From the NCBI RefSeq assembly GCF_037038585.1, contig NC_092523.1:42869001-42933000 (forward strand): DNA of 64,000 bases, read 5' to 3'. Source of the stretch: Patagioenas fasciata. Its lineage: Eukaryota > Chordata > Aves > Columbiformes > Columbidae. Position numbers and translations under genes: made by a program. Shown piece after piece: positions 48,901 to 60,742 of the stretch. Position 1 is the stretch's first letter, and the number at the start of each line of letters is the position of its first letter. Below the pieces are notes generated by a model. That model was given only the letters and a program-made list of their open reading frames with translations. It did not search any database and had not been told where the DNA came from.

Positions 48901-51189
48901 AGATTTGAGAATAAATTTGGTGTTCAGTGTGACTTACCTACTTCTGCTTTGATTCTCTGTTTTATCTTCCTCAAGTTACTTTGGCTCAGAAGATATCTTG
49001 TTCCTTCAGTCTAAGTCCTCTTTTATAATTTTGTTAGTTTATATACTGTATATATACTGTACATACTAATTAATTGTATTTGTTGTGAACTTGAGTTCTC
49101 TGTCAGCAAAGAGCATTCAATGTGAGGCTCATTAACTGTTTGAAATATGTGTAGTGGATAAACTGGTTTTGGACAGATGCCAAAATCCCTTACATTAGGG
49201 AAAAAGATTACCTACCTACATATCAATATTGGTGTTGTGGAAAGCCCTGAGCATATAGCCTGCTCTCTAGTTCATGGCCCAAATCAAGACAGAAGAGAAA
49301 AATGCTGTAAATGCAGGAAATAAAAATATTCTCTATGAGGAAAAATGTCAGCTGTTATACATAAAGATATTGTGTGTTGGTATTCAAGTATTCTTTGGAA
49401 ACATTCTTATATGGTGCATTGCCACAATGAAAGACTAAAACCTGAGGTTTATGGGATAACGGAGAACCGTATTTGCAGAAAAAATAAACCCAGGTGATGT
49501 CCAGCTCTCGGTCCTTGAGGCTGGCTCTAGATCAGTGTTTCAAGTTATGAGGAGAGGACATCACAAGAGGAATAGAGCTGAGTGTGTGGTGGTGTGGAAG
49601 CTGTATAGGCAGGAAGGGCCCAGGCACCACGTCCTGGAGAGTGGAGGTGAGTGGCTGTAGTTGCCTCTACAGCAGGCCTCATTTTGTCTTCAAAAGCTTC
49701 AGCCAGCAAACATAATGTTTTTAGCTAGTTTGGCTGTGAAGCTCCATTGCTCTTTGTTAAGTGAAGATATGTTGGATAGGCTCTGTTGTGCTTCTTTTAT
49801 ACTTTCAGCAATTCTGAAATGTGTCTTCAAATAATATTTGTTGTGACATACTTAACATTTTTTAGTAAAAATAAAAGTGCTTTATGGGATTTTTTAAGTC
49901 CTTTTGCAAATTTCCATTGGATAATGCATTTTACAATTTTTGCAAAATATGACAATCTATGTCAGTTGAATCAACCCACACTTGATTTTTAAAATTCCAG
50001 TTCTTGGGAAAGAGACCAGATAGAGCTAGAGATAACTCTTTAATTACTGTAGAACATAGCAACAAATGTTCCTACAAGGACCATCAGGCACCTCAGTTCT
50101 TTGGGGCTAGTTGCATGGGCTGAGAGATTTGTTGTTGATGGTCATAAGCTTTTGGCTTCTTTACTGAGATTTCCAGGAATGGCAGTTTGTGCTGTTGGTG
50201 ATGCTTACCTTTGCTAAAACCTTTATAGAGATCTGTAACAGGAATGTTAGGGTTGGTATTAATGATGTAGGAATGGAAACGGGTATTTAACCACAAGAAG
50301 CAGCAGCAGAAGGGTTGAAAGAAAGGCCTGTATCAATAATGAACAACAGCTCTCCAAGGATGCACCTCCCAGGACAGTATTGCCAGTGGTAAAACTGAGG
50401 AATGTGTCAGTTACATTGAGACCAGAATGCCTGCCTTCTGAAAGAGTAGATGACTTGTCAGTAGAAGTTTGTCATGTGTATCATGTCTTTTCCTACTTTC
50501 CTATCAGAAAACCAGACTGTAGACCATATATATTCCAAATGATGAAAAACAGAGTAGGAAACAACCTGGCCTAAGGTTTATGGAGGCTGAGGTAAGTAGG
50601 GTACTGGTATAGAGGACAACTCCACAGTGGCTGCTGGCTCCTAAAACCTATGAAGATCCATCCAAAAAACTAGTTTGTTGCTGGCAGTTGAGAAGAAACC
50701 TGAGAATACAGTGAGAACTTGATAGCTGGTGTCTCTTGTCCTCTTTGTCACATACAGGTGATCCTGGCCAAACCACTTGGGCATACATGTCACTTGTGTG
50801 TAGGTGAGTATGAGACTGTGAGTGAATTAAATCTTTGGAAAGATAAGTGCAAGCGGGATATTTGCAAATTAATGTCTTCCTGTTTCACAAGAACTGATAT
50901 AGAATTTTCCTACAGTAACTTTCCCTATACTATCTAATGCTTACTTGTATCATGCTGAAATTAAACCACTGTCCAGCCACGGATGGGAACTGTCTTCACT
51001 TTCCCTACTAACATGAGAACTGTTGGTAGGGTTAGGAGGTATCAGAGGAAGAAATGGGCCAAAACACTCTTATGGCTTTCAAAAGTCTTGTGTGACACCA
51101 GCTTACGAAAATTTAAACAATAAATGAAAAACAGGTCGGAGGGGAAGAGAAAAAGACTGGACAGTGGGTTACTGAGTATCTTGTATTAA

Positions 51190-51375
51190 ATTAGGCAATT
51201 TATTTTTAATATAGACGTATTTTTATTTTTTATTGTAATATATCAACATTATCAGTAATATTATTAAATTATTCAAATTATTATTAAAATTGTCAATGTC
51301 ATTAATAGATCAATGTAACATAATTCCAGTATATTATTTTATTGTATTTTATTATTATTTTTAATACAGGCATTT
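51190..51375. repeat. very AT-rich block
   Basis: Runs such as TTTTTATTTTTTATTG, TTATTAAATTATTC and TATTATTTTATTG over about 185 bases with almost no G or C. No fixed unit. Confidence 0.75.
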
Positions 51376-52439
51376 TAAAATGGGTATACAGGATTCCTAA
51401 AGGTACCAGAATCCTTCAATGTGATTAAGAAACCCTGGGAGTGCAGGAGGCTGTTGAACCTTTGTCCTCCTTGGCTATTTCAGCACCAAAATGTGGTATT
51501 ATCACTGTCAGGTTCCCTCTTTTCTCAAGAGGTGTGTTATCACTGACGTTAGCTTCAGACTAGATAATAAGCAGGAAATGTAGAGAACAAGTAGGGGACA
51601 GCAAGAGGCAGCTATTTTTATAGAGTTCAGACAGTTATGTCAGGAACAGGTGTGGTGAGCAAGAGGCATTTTGCAAGCCAGAAGAGTAGCCGTATGGCAC
51701 ATGCTATATTTTTCTGAACTGTCTTTTCAGACTGAAAAAATATCACTGAGATGAACATTTATACTTCTGTACTTGAACATGCATTAGGTTTGGTATATGT
51801 TCAAACGTATGCAACACACTCGTGGGAATGTCTGTGTAAGGAAACAAATAGATTTACTGTGTAGCAGGGATTTTTTTAGGTTATTTATAGCATGTAAAAC
51901 AGTTTGCCATTTACTTGTTTGTTTTGTATGCTTGTTTAATGTTGAGCAGACTATAACATGGTACTTTTTCTGCATGTAACCTATTGTTTTCCAGGGCATT
52001 GTATGTAGTGTAATTAGCTCCCCAGGGTGAAGAGGGGAAATTCTTGGACTGCAGTTCTTTAAAGTGTCTGATTGCTTCTGTGTGTCCCTACAGCTTGGCT
52101 GGAAAGGAACATGGTTCCATAGCTAAATCAAGGAACACTTTTAAAACAACCCCCCAAAATTTCTCTATCTTTTTTTCTATTTTTTTGTTGGAAGACTTTA
52201 AAGTAATTCTGAGCTTTTATTTTGTTTGTGTTTTGGAGCAAAAAAAAAGTTTCCTAATTCGTTAAACTTGGATAATGATCCTGGGTAGCAGACATACTGA
52301 ATTTCTTATATGAAGTCTTTTCCTAAATGTTTATATAGCAAACGTGTGGTTTGTTCTGTATTATGTGTTTTTTTTCTGAAGTTACACATCTGGGAGACAG
52401 TGTGGTGGTTTAACTGTGTTAATACTTTATTTGGACTTC

Positions 52440-52468
52440 TTTCTTTCTTTTTTTTTTTTTTTTTTTTT
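52440..52468. repeat. T-rich run
   Basis: TTTCTTTCTTT followed by about twenty consecutive T. Confidence 0.85.
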
Positions 52469-53992
52469 GATAGAGGGATGCTTTGGATTTCTTAGTTGTT
52501 GAGGGAGTGCAACTGAATCACTGTGCTGAGAGTAACAAGAAAATAATGCCTTATTTCATGCTTGCAGGAGTGGAGCCTTGGGCAAAATGGTTATTTTTAA
52601 CTTGCCTGTTGAGAGAATGGTGTGTTAGAAACATTGACCTTTGACTTAAGCCGAGAACTAAAATCTGTCTAATGAAAAAGCTGCCAGAAACAAAAGGTCA
52701 TAGAAAATGCAATGAACTTTTTAACTCCTCAAGAAAAAATTCTCAAAGTACTGTAATTCCCTGTAGATTTGCCTAACCAGAACGACATTTGTGTCGCCAT
52801 TTACTGAACGCAATTTTACTTTTATTCATAGTCTCCATACAGTTATAAAACTTATGTGTAGAATAGGGTTATGGAAACAGTGCAGCCTAAACAATGTGTT
52901 TGATTCCTTATGAGTTATGTCAAATTGGGTCAAAAATTTATCATCCCGAATCAATTCAGTAATAGCTGACCTTGGATGTATTATTTTTCCTTCCTGTTTC
53001 CTAGCAACAGGAAACTTTTCTGCAAGATGACTATTTAATATCCCAATCTATTCTAGAAGCTTTTATACCTGAATAGGAACAGATGGTCTAAGGAAATTTA
53101 CTTTGCAACAATAGAGATAGGGAGTATCTATAGATTATTTTTCCTTATTTTATACCCTATTGTCCTGCACTTACAATTATATAAAATCTCATAGCTGTGT
53201 GCTCTTACAGCTGTGATTACATTCCTTATACAAAGTGCTAGAATATGTATAATTTATTTTGTAAGTGTTGAACTGTATCTGAGTAAATGAAGAAAGCAAT
53301 GTAATGCCTGGGACTATGCTGTTCATTTGACATTTGCTTACTCTCTCACTCTCAAAATTTATCATGTACAGTGGTTTTCTTTCTCCTTTATTATGGATTC
53401 CAAAGATTCTTTATATTTTGATGAGAATAATATTTTTTTAAAATATTATTTTTAAATGAATTGATGTTCACATAAAATATAAATTATATAGTTAAGGACA
53501 CTGAAATTTGGATCTCTGAAACATCAGCTTGTGACTATTTTATTATTGGCCCAATGGAGAAATTATTCCATTGTTTATTTTTCTGGTAGTATGAGACTTT
53601 TTACTTCCAGAGAAGCAGGTAGAATCCTGGATTTTTCTATGTGAATTTAAAATTAGTACATGAACCTTGACTCTGACTTTATTACAGCCACCTGTAAAGG
53701 AGAGAATAACAAGACCTGTTCTCTTCTAATTCTTTCTCAAAGTCCTGTGTGGAACCTTTCCTTCCTAGCTCCTGAAGTTCTCCATACAAAGAAAAGGTAC
53801 CTCCCCTCCATCACTTGGTTGCTGTCTTAAGAATAATCCAGTAATGATGCTCATAAATGCCTGACAATGTAGTAATCTGATTTTCTGTGATTGCTGGTTT
53901 GTCCTGGAGATGGCTCTTGTCATGTAAGTTCTGATTAACAGGTGGACATGTGACATCAGTTTGGTGAGGAGTGCTGCAGTAGTGTGTGTACA

Positions 53993-54030
53993 TGCATATA
54001 TTTATATATGTATATAAATATAGTACATAA
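53993..54030. repeat. TA-rich tract
   Basis: Imperfect ATATATTTATATATGTATA repeat. Confidence 0.75.
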
Positions 54031-55073
54031 ATGACACAGCGTTATGGCGTGGGTCTTTTGGCGAATCATCTGGTGCAATTTTTTTCTCCTTGTTGGACTA
54101 TGTCATGCTTTGTTTATTATCAGTGACTACCAAAACTGTATAAACTATAGGTTGAGCTTGTTTTTGACAATCTAAAAGACCTGCTGCCTGGCCTGCTCTT
54201 GAAGTTTCATCACTTATCACCACTTAGTCTCATCATCTAAAGTGAAGGGTGCTCAGTAGCCTTTGCTAGAGCTTTATAGCTGCATAGCATGATATGAGGC
54301 TGTTCCCCACCATGAGATGTCATTTACATCTTTCATCCCTATTGTTGTATTTGCATGTTGAGGGTTACTTTAGCCTAGAAATATTACTACTTGCAACTTT
54401 TGCTTGTTGCAAGAAAAGTCAATGTCATCTTTATTTGGTTCCATTGAAGTAAAATTCTTCTGGCTTCTCACATGTTTACATGAAATATTTTCAAATGAAA
54501 CTCAGGTGTGGAGCTTTACTGTCACTTTTTCACCATCAGAGAGGAGCACTTCCATTTTGTTTTGCCCCTCTTACTTCTGTTTTAATTAGTTGGTTGGGCT
54601 GAATGAAATCTGGAGTTTTTTCTTTGATGTATTCCACCTCATCTGCCCCATTCCCAGATTTGGCATTAAAAAATTAATTTGAAGTTTAAAACAGGGTCAC
54701 ACTTTGGGAATGATAAAACTTTTTGTTTAGGAATGTTTTTGTGTTTCCCAGTGAATCTTTCTGAGCATTGAGTCTGTTCTAAGTCATATATCTGGTGGTG
54801 GTGTGTTCAATCCCAAGAGAAGCAGGAAAGAAGGTGAGAAAAGTGAAAGTGGGAAATTTTTTGGTTTTGTTTTTCTTCTTTCTGTCATTTCTCCCATTAT
54901 CTTTAAAAAGGAATGATAGAAAAAGAGAGCATAGCTTTTAATAGGTACTTAATCTAATGTTAAAAATAGAATGTATGGAATATAAGCTTTTGTTCTTGAA
55001 ATCCTTCATGGGAAATGGCCATGTGTAGCTGCCTGAGTAAGTTAGTTGCCTGGTACATTATTTTGCTTTTCCA

Positions 55074-55099
55074 TGTTTGTTTGTTTGTTTGTTTGTTTT
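55074..55099. repeat. (GTTT)n microsatellite
   Basis: Six GTTT units in tandem, the same motif class as at 1,086. Confidence 0.9.
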
Positions 55100-55670
55100 G
55101 AGAGGTACCTCATTAATAAGAGCAAAAGGAGTAAATTTCCAGACCTTGTTATTACATCAGTCTCTTCAATGCAGAAATTATAACCTTTCGTCAAGAAATG
55201 GTTGGTGGTTTTCGTATGACTAGGAAGATTAGTCAAGGAAGGAAAAACTCTTCAGTCTTAAAGGAGTATTGTCACAAAGCACATAACATGAACTTTGAGG
55301 GACTGGAGAAGTAAAAATTAGAGTTTTTCTTTAGGGGAGAAGAAAACCCTCCCCTGATGTGCGGTGTGTGCTTTGGGTGTGGGTGGGTTGTTTTGTATTT
55401 TTTCCCCTCTCTCCTGAATTACAGATCTTTATGAATACTTCAATACATAGTACTCGGAGCACATCTGCTCACTGTTATGTTGCCGTTCACTGATACACCT
55501 CAATATTGTTTAACTGGATCGCAGTAGTTACTTGAAGGGTTTTAGTATTCTGAGTGGTTCAAGTCATGTTAGGTGAGAATTTACTTTGATCTCTAAGATC
55601 ACTGTTAGAATTACTAGAGAAATCAAGTCTATAATTGTATCTTTCAAAACCAGATTGTTGCGGTAACAGG

Positions 55671-55721
55671 TTTTTTTTTGATTGTTTGTTTGGTTTTGTT
55701 TAGTGTGTTTTTTTTTTTTTT
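55671..55721. repeat. T/GTTT-rich low-complexity tract
   Basis: T runs at both ends with TTGTTTGTTTGG units between. Confidence 0.8.
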
Positions 55722-56020
55722 AAATAAGGCAGCATTTTGAAAGACTTGACAAAAGGTGTGAGTGTTGAGAGTGTACTTCAGTTCTGGACTATGTAGGAGA
55801 ACAAACCCTGGCCACCTGACTGTCTGCCACAGACTACTACTGACTATTGCATCAGACTCAAATCATGTCTCTTCCTAAGGCACATGATAAGTCTTTTCTA
55901 GCCACGGAGTCATCATTTCACTGTGACAAGAGATGTACGTGTTCTTCACCTGTTGGCTCACTAAGCTTCAGTTTCTCTTTTTCCTTTTTTGTTCTTCCTC
56001 TTTCTAGCCTGGCTGAGTCC

Positions 56021-56157
56021 GAAAAAAAACCCCAAGCAACCCAAAGAAAACCCACCAACAAGACCCACAAGCCGAAAAATCCCCACAACCCTGGCCCCTC
56101 AAACAAAACACAACCAACCAACCAACAAGCCCCTACCACAAAAGAAATAAAACCCTA
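56021..56157. repeat. C/A-rich low-complexity tract
   Basis: About 135 bases made very largely of A and C on the plus strand, including ACCAACCAACCAAC. A pyrimidine-rich stretch ending CTTTCTAG at 56,007 lies just before it and resembles a splice acceptor. The frame across it reads as Lys, Pro, Thr, Asn and Gln only, which reflects the base composition and not a protein. Confidence 0.8.
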
Positions 56158-58171
56158 GAAGCTTATAAAAAGTTCTGCTCTTTAATGTTATGATAAATTC
56201 TAAATTAAGGGATAGCTGCTGGATCAGCTAGTTTAATCTATATCAATGTATAATCTCAAAATAACCATATCAAAATGTTAAAGAAAGGGAGAACATGGAT
56301 TGATAACATTGTAGTGTTTAAAGCACATCAGTGTTCTTTTCATGCATTGTATTGCTCTTTAAACATTTTAATTTACAAGGTGGCCCTTTCTTACTTTGCT
56401 TATTTTAGATTTCTTAATCAGGAATGTAACTTACTCCCACTGTCCTCTATAAAAATAACCTGATGATGTCACAGTTCACTTCTTAATTTGAAAAGCTGGA
56501 TACCATATGTAATCCATTCTAACATAACTCATCTGTCACATTCACTTTTATTAACATACTTCAGCATCTGTTGACTGGGTCCCGATAGATGTCATCACTA
56601 GTGCAATTTAGGATTCATGATTCATCTTTCTATATCAAGCAGACAAAACTTACCTCGGTCTTGTTGAGTTTTTTGTCCTGAAAGGGTAAATACAATAGTG
56701 ATAACTACAACAATAATGTATAAAAGACCCACTTTATTGATACAGGTGTATTTTTTGCTGACTTAGAGGCGTGTTTTTGGTATGTTCTACATTATTTGAA
56801 CTCAGTGAAGGTAACTGCTGTTTTATCAAGATATTTGTTATACCAGTTGTTTAATAATTTGGTTTTAAATCCCTCTCAATTCCTCATTTCATTCTTATAT
56901 CACTAATTTATTTCTCTTTTATTATCATCTAATGTAATGTAGCCTTTTATGCATGTTTATGAATTTTTTCTTATTGTTCAATCTCAGTTTTAGCAAATTG
57001 TGAATTCTTTGTGTGTACTCATGCTACGTGATCTTGCATGGTTATTCAGGTAATACAAAACTAATTTCCATGAAAATGAGAGTATTTGTAGTTTGTCTAT
57101 GAAGTTAGATGCAGCAATATAAACCTGCAAACATTTGATTCTCTGCAGATGTCTATAAGCAAGGCCATCAAATATCGATAACCAACATTTTTCTGCTATA
57201 AAACTAGATCATAATGTTAATAGCATGTGGTGGTCTGTTATAATCCAAAAGCCCCAAGAAGCCTGTTAGGAGAATGTTTCAAATGAAGTATATCTGTGTT
57301 GTCTATTGCTGCCTATTCAGTCCTTCTGCATACCACCAATGTAAATGCAGCATGTCTGTCAAACTTTATAAAATAAACATGCTTGTTAAAGTTTCTTCTA
57401 GTTTTCACACATCCTATTCTAGGCCTGAGAAAAGTGTCTGAGGCATTTGCAGCAGCTCATTAGGGTTTTCAGAACCAGTGTAACCCCTTACCCCACCCTT
57501 GTTTTCATCCCTGTGTGAGATAAAGTAGGTTGTTGCTCATAAATTTAAAAAAAGGAGAAAAAAAATCCATCACCCCAGTACTCTGAAGCTAAAACAAAGA
57601 AACAAAAAAAATCCCTAAGTCGAAACCATCAAACCTTGTTATTTACCTAATTGACTTAGTCTTCAATTATTTGTCTTCAGGTTGTTTTTGCTTCTTGGGA
57701 GGAGGGCAAATCCAGTGCATCTGGCAGCTTTTTTTTTGTTTGGCTGTCATATTACAACAGCTGCTTGGCTATCTTCTGTGAACACCCACAACAGTAAAAA
57801 TGCTTTAAATTTTTAAAATATGTCAGAATTCACAAATACCCACACAGAAACTTAGAGTATAGTGTATCATCTAATAATTCTTCTGAGTTTTGTCACAACT
57901 TCCTTGAGATTGTCCCTCTGTCCTTTCACTTTTCAGTGAATATTGATGAAAGGGAAAGGAAGACAAATATATAGATTCTTGGCTTGTGGTAGCAGTTGAT
58001 CTGTGGCCCTCCTGGGATATTGGCCAATACAGAATTGATCATAATTTTCACATCAAAAAATCTTGAGGAAAATTTGGAACAGTCCACATTTTTTAATGAG
58101 TAACTTCTTCCTTCCGACTTGTGAAATGCTTTTTGAAGCCTATGGAATATGTGACAAACATCTATGAAGAC

Positions 58172-58208
58172 ATATAGAATCATAGAGTTATTCAAGATGA
58201 AGGGTGCC
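58172..58208 (-). mobile_element. CR1 LINE 3' end, minus strand (left part)
   Basis: ATAGAATCATAGAGTTATTC and the following bases are the reversed 3' terminus of a CR1. It is cut off after about 37 bases by the LTR that starts at 58,209 and appears to continue after that LTR. Confidence 0.8.
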
Positions 58209-58742
58209 TGTGGTGGGTTGACCTCCACCAAGGGCCAAACACCAACCCAGCATCTTGCTTACTCTGCTCTCCCATGGGATAAAGAGAAAATAGAAGGAAA
58301 GTGAGCATACTCGTGGATCAAGACTATGACAGTTTAATAGCGAAAGCAAAAGCCTGATGCTTAAGCAAAGCAAAAAAAAATAAATTCATTCACTACTTCC
58401 CATAGGCAGGTAGGTGTCCAACCACTTCCTGGAAAGCGGGGTCTCCATATTGCGTAGCAAATGCCATAACCATCAATGTCTGTCCTTCCTCCTCCTTTCC
58501 CAGAGATTTTATTTCAGAGCATGACATCATACAACATGATCAGTACAGGTCAGCTGTCCTGGTTGTGCCCTCTCACAGCCTCTTGCCCACCTCCAGCCTA
58601 CTGAATTGATGCTGTGCTAGCATAGTTCAACAATAACTAAAATGTTGGTGTGCTACCAGCACTGTTTTACCCACAGGTACAAAGCATAGCACTATAAGGG
58701 CTAGTCTGAAGAAAGTTAACTCCATTCCAGCCAGACCCAGTA
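58209..58742 (-). mobile_element. ERVL-type LTR nested in CR1, minus strand
   Basis: Starts TGTGGTGGGTTGACC and ends near CCAGCCAGACCCAGTA on the plus strand, the same family and orientation as the copy at 19,418. Shared landmarks are the ATGACATCAT near the promoter region, GGTCAGCTGTCC, AGCACTATAAGGG and GAAGAAAGTTAACTCCATTCC. No internal retroviral sequence is present, so it is probably a solo LTR. I could not find a clean 5-base target-site duplication, and the exact right edge is uncertain by a few bases. Confidence 0.85.
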
Positions 58743-59640
58743 TGATCTCCACCCCTTATGCCATACCATTTCTGTACCGTCTGAAATTGATCTGGTCCAG
58801 CTGCCTGCCCAGGGCAGGGTCAGTTTTGAAGATATATGTGCTACTTTGGACCTTGTCCACTTGTTCTTAATATTTTCAAGGGTGAAGATTCATCAGGGTT
58901 CCAGGGCAACCTGTTCATGTTTTTGATGACGATTACTGTGAACCATTTTTTCTTTGTCTATAATGATAATCTCCCTTGCTACAGTTTGTCTGTTGCCTTT
59001 CATCTTTATACTGTGCATTTCTCAGCAGGTCTGGCTCTGTTTTTAAACAGTTGAGTGTAACAGCATGATCTCCCCTTAGCTTTCTCCTTTAGAGGCTCAA
59101 CAGATCCAGTTCTCTCAGCCTCTCCTTATGTATCTCACATTCTAGCCCCAGACCACCTTGTTGGGTCTCTCCTGTACCAATATGTCTTATACCAGGGAGC
59201 AAAAATGAAATACGATACTCAAGATGTGTTCTGGCAGATGTGAAGTAGAGTAATAACTTCCTCCTACTTGCTTGTTATGCTGTAACTAGTGCAGCCTAGT
59301 ATGTGCCCTTAGCATTCAATTCTGCAAGGGTTCATTTTTGACTCATGTTCAAATTGTTCACCAGACCCTGGGTGTTCTTTTATGCAAAGCTGGTTTCTGA
59401 TCAGTTAGCTCCCACACTGGACTGTTGCATGGGGCTATTTTGTTCCAGTTACAGTATTCTGCATTGTCTTTTGTTGACTTTTGTGGGGTTTGTCAACCTA
59501 TCTCTCCAGCCAGTTGAGCTCCCTCTGAAGCACAGCTGTATCCTCTTGTGTGTGTACACCTTCTCTCAATCACCGGCAAACTTGCTGAGGTACATATATC
59601 CCATCTTCCAGGTTATTAATGAAAATGGTAAATGATTGTT
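58743..59640 (-). mobile_element. CR1 LINE, minus strand (right part)
   Basis: Continues the CR1 that begins at 58,172. Recognisable pieces are CTGGTCCAGCTGCCTGCCCA, TTCTCTCAGCCTCTCCTTA, the CACCTTGTTGGGTCTCTCC region, and ACCGGCAAACTTGCTGAGG with GGTTATTAATGAAAATGG at the right. Together these cover nearly 900 bases from the 3' untranslated region into the end of the reverse-transcriptase-type ORF2. It is old and diverged, with no intact ORF. The 72- and 96-residue frames here are fragments of it in wrong frames or strand. Confidence 0.85.
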
Positions 59641-60681
59641 TTCATTATATTGCTTATCCTGTGCTCTTACAGTCAACAAATTGAAGGGACTGTGAGGAAG
59701 TTGACTGTTGAGGTTTGCAGACTGTAATTTGTGTTGCTGCTTGAATGCAATCTGTTACAAAACAAATGGATTTCATTCATAATCAAATGTTTAGAGTAAG
59801 TCATGCATACTCATTCTTTTGGAAAGTGTTGAATGCTTGGGGAACAGGCTGAACAAAAGTAATACAGATATGAGGAAGAGGAGGAAGGAGGCTGTGAAAG
59901 CCTGAGAACAATAGAACATTTCCTTGGGACAAAGGTGTATTTTGGATATACTCCTGATTTCTTACCTGAGCATTAAAAAATGTCTATGCTTGTAATGTTT
60001 CTATTGCATTCATTTTATTTATTGTGCCCAACTTCAGCACAGGTGTAAGCATTTCTGTAAAATACCTAGGCTCCACCTGAACAGATTTAATTTATACTTG
60101 GATAAGATAGACGGAGACAGCAGTTGGTTTGTTGATTTCAGGTAGAATACAACACTAGAATAGGGTAAGACAGTTACAGTTTGCAAGATTTAATATTGTA
60201 AATGTTACATAAAATTGAATTTAATCACTGACAAAATTAGCTAATCTTTGATTATGCCCTTTTAAGCACTACTATTATTGTTGCTGTTTTGCATGCCATT
60301 TTTTTCTTTTTGCTTGTCTTTATATACCAGTAAAAAGAAAATACTGTTTACAAGTTTCCCTAATTTCTTTAGCATTTTTATTAAGCCATGTGTATAAAAG
60401 TACTTCTCCTCCCGTAAACTCTGTCACTTATGAAGCTCTTTGTAATAGTATTGGGTGAGTCTGATAACTTAGATGGTCTTTGAAAGAACAAGTATAACAA
60501 ATGATTTAATCAGCAGAGAGGTGTTATTTCTTTATTCTGAGAATTTTCTTAGTATATATTTCAACACTTTGCCACTTATGGTGTGTGGTTTTTGTTAGTT
60601 TTGTTCCTTTCCTTTTTGTAATTATGGTTCTTAAAGCCAGAGATATCTTCTTTCTTTTACTAGTTCAGAAATAGTTTTTCA
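59641..60681. other. AT-rich non-coding sequence
   Basis: Nothing recognised. No notable open frame or repeat. Confidence 0.7.
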
Positions 60682-60742
60682 TAAGATTATAGAATCATTT
60701 GGTTGGAAAAGGTCTTTAAGATTCTTGAGACCAACTGTTTTT
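60682..60742 (-). mobile_element. short CR1 3' fragment, minus strand
   Basis: AAGATTATAGAATCATTTGG, then GGTCTTTAAGATTCTTGAGA and CCAACTG, match the extreme 3' end of a CR1 in reverse. The GC-richer 50 bases after it may be a diverged continuation. Confidence 0.75.

Larger units (their letters stand above)
42263..58171. other. AT-rich non-coding sequence, probable intron 1 (middle)
   Basis: Sixteen kilobases without a recognised gene or interspersed repeat. It contains the exon-like segment 43,915-44,006, a dispersed 27-base duplication (45,750 and 45,912), the AT-rich block 51,190-51,375, T-rich and GTTT tracts at 52,440, 55,074 and 55,671, a TA-rich tract at 53,993 and a C/A-rich tract at 56,021-56,157. 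Open frames do not exceed about 105 residues and none has a recognised domain. Purine-rich stretches are also seen near 43,350-43,700. Confidence 0.65.

Noticed and set aside
59345..59635. 96-residue open frame
   Set aside because: It lies within the minus-strand CR1 and is read from the wrong strand of that element.
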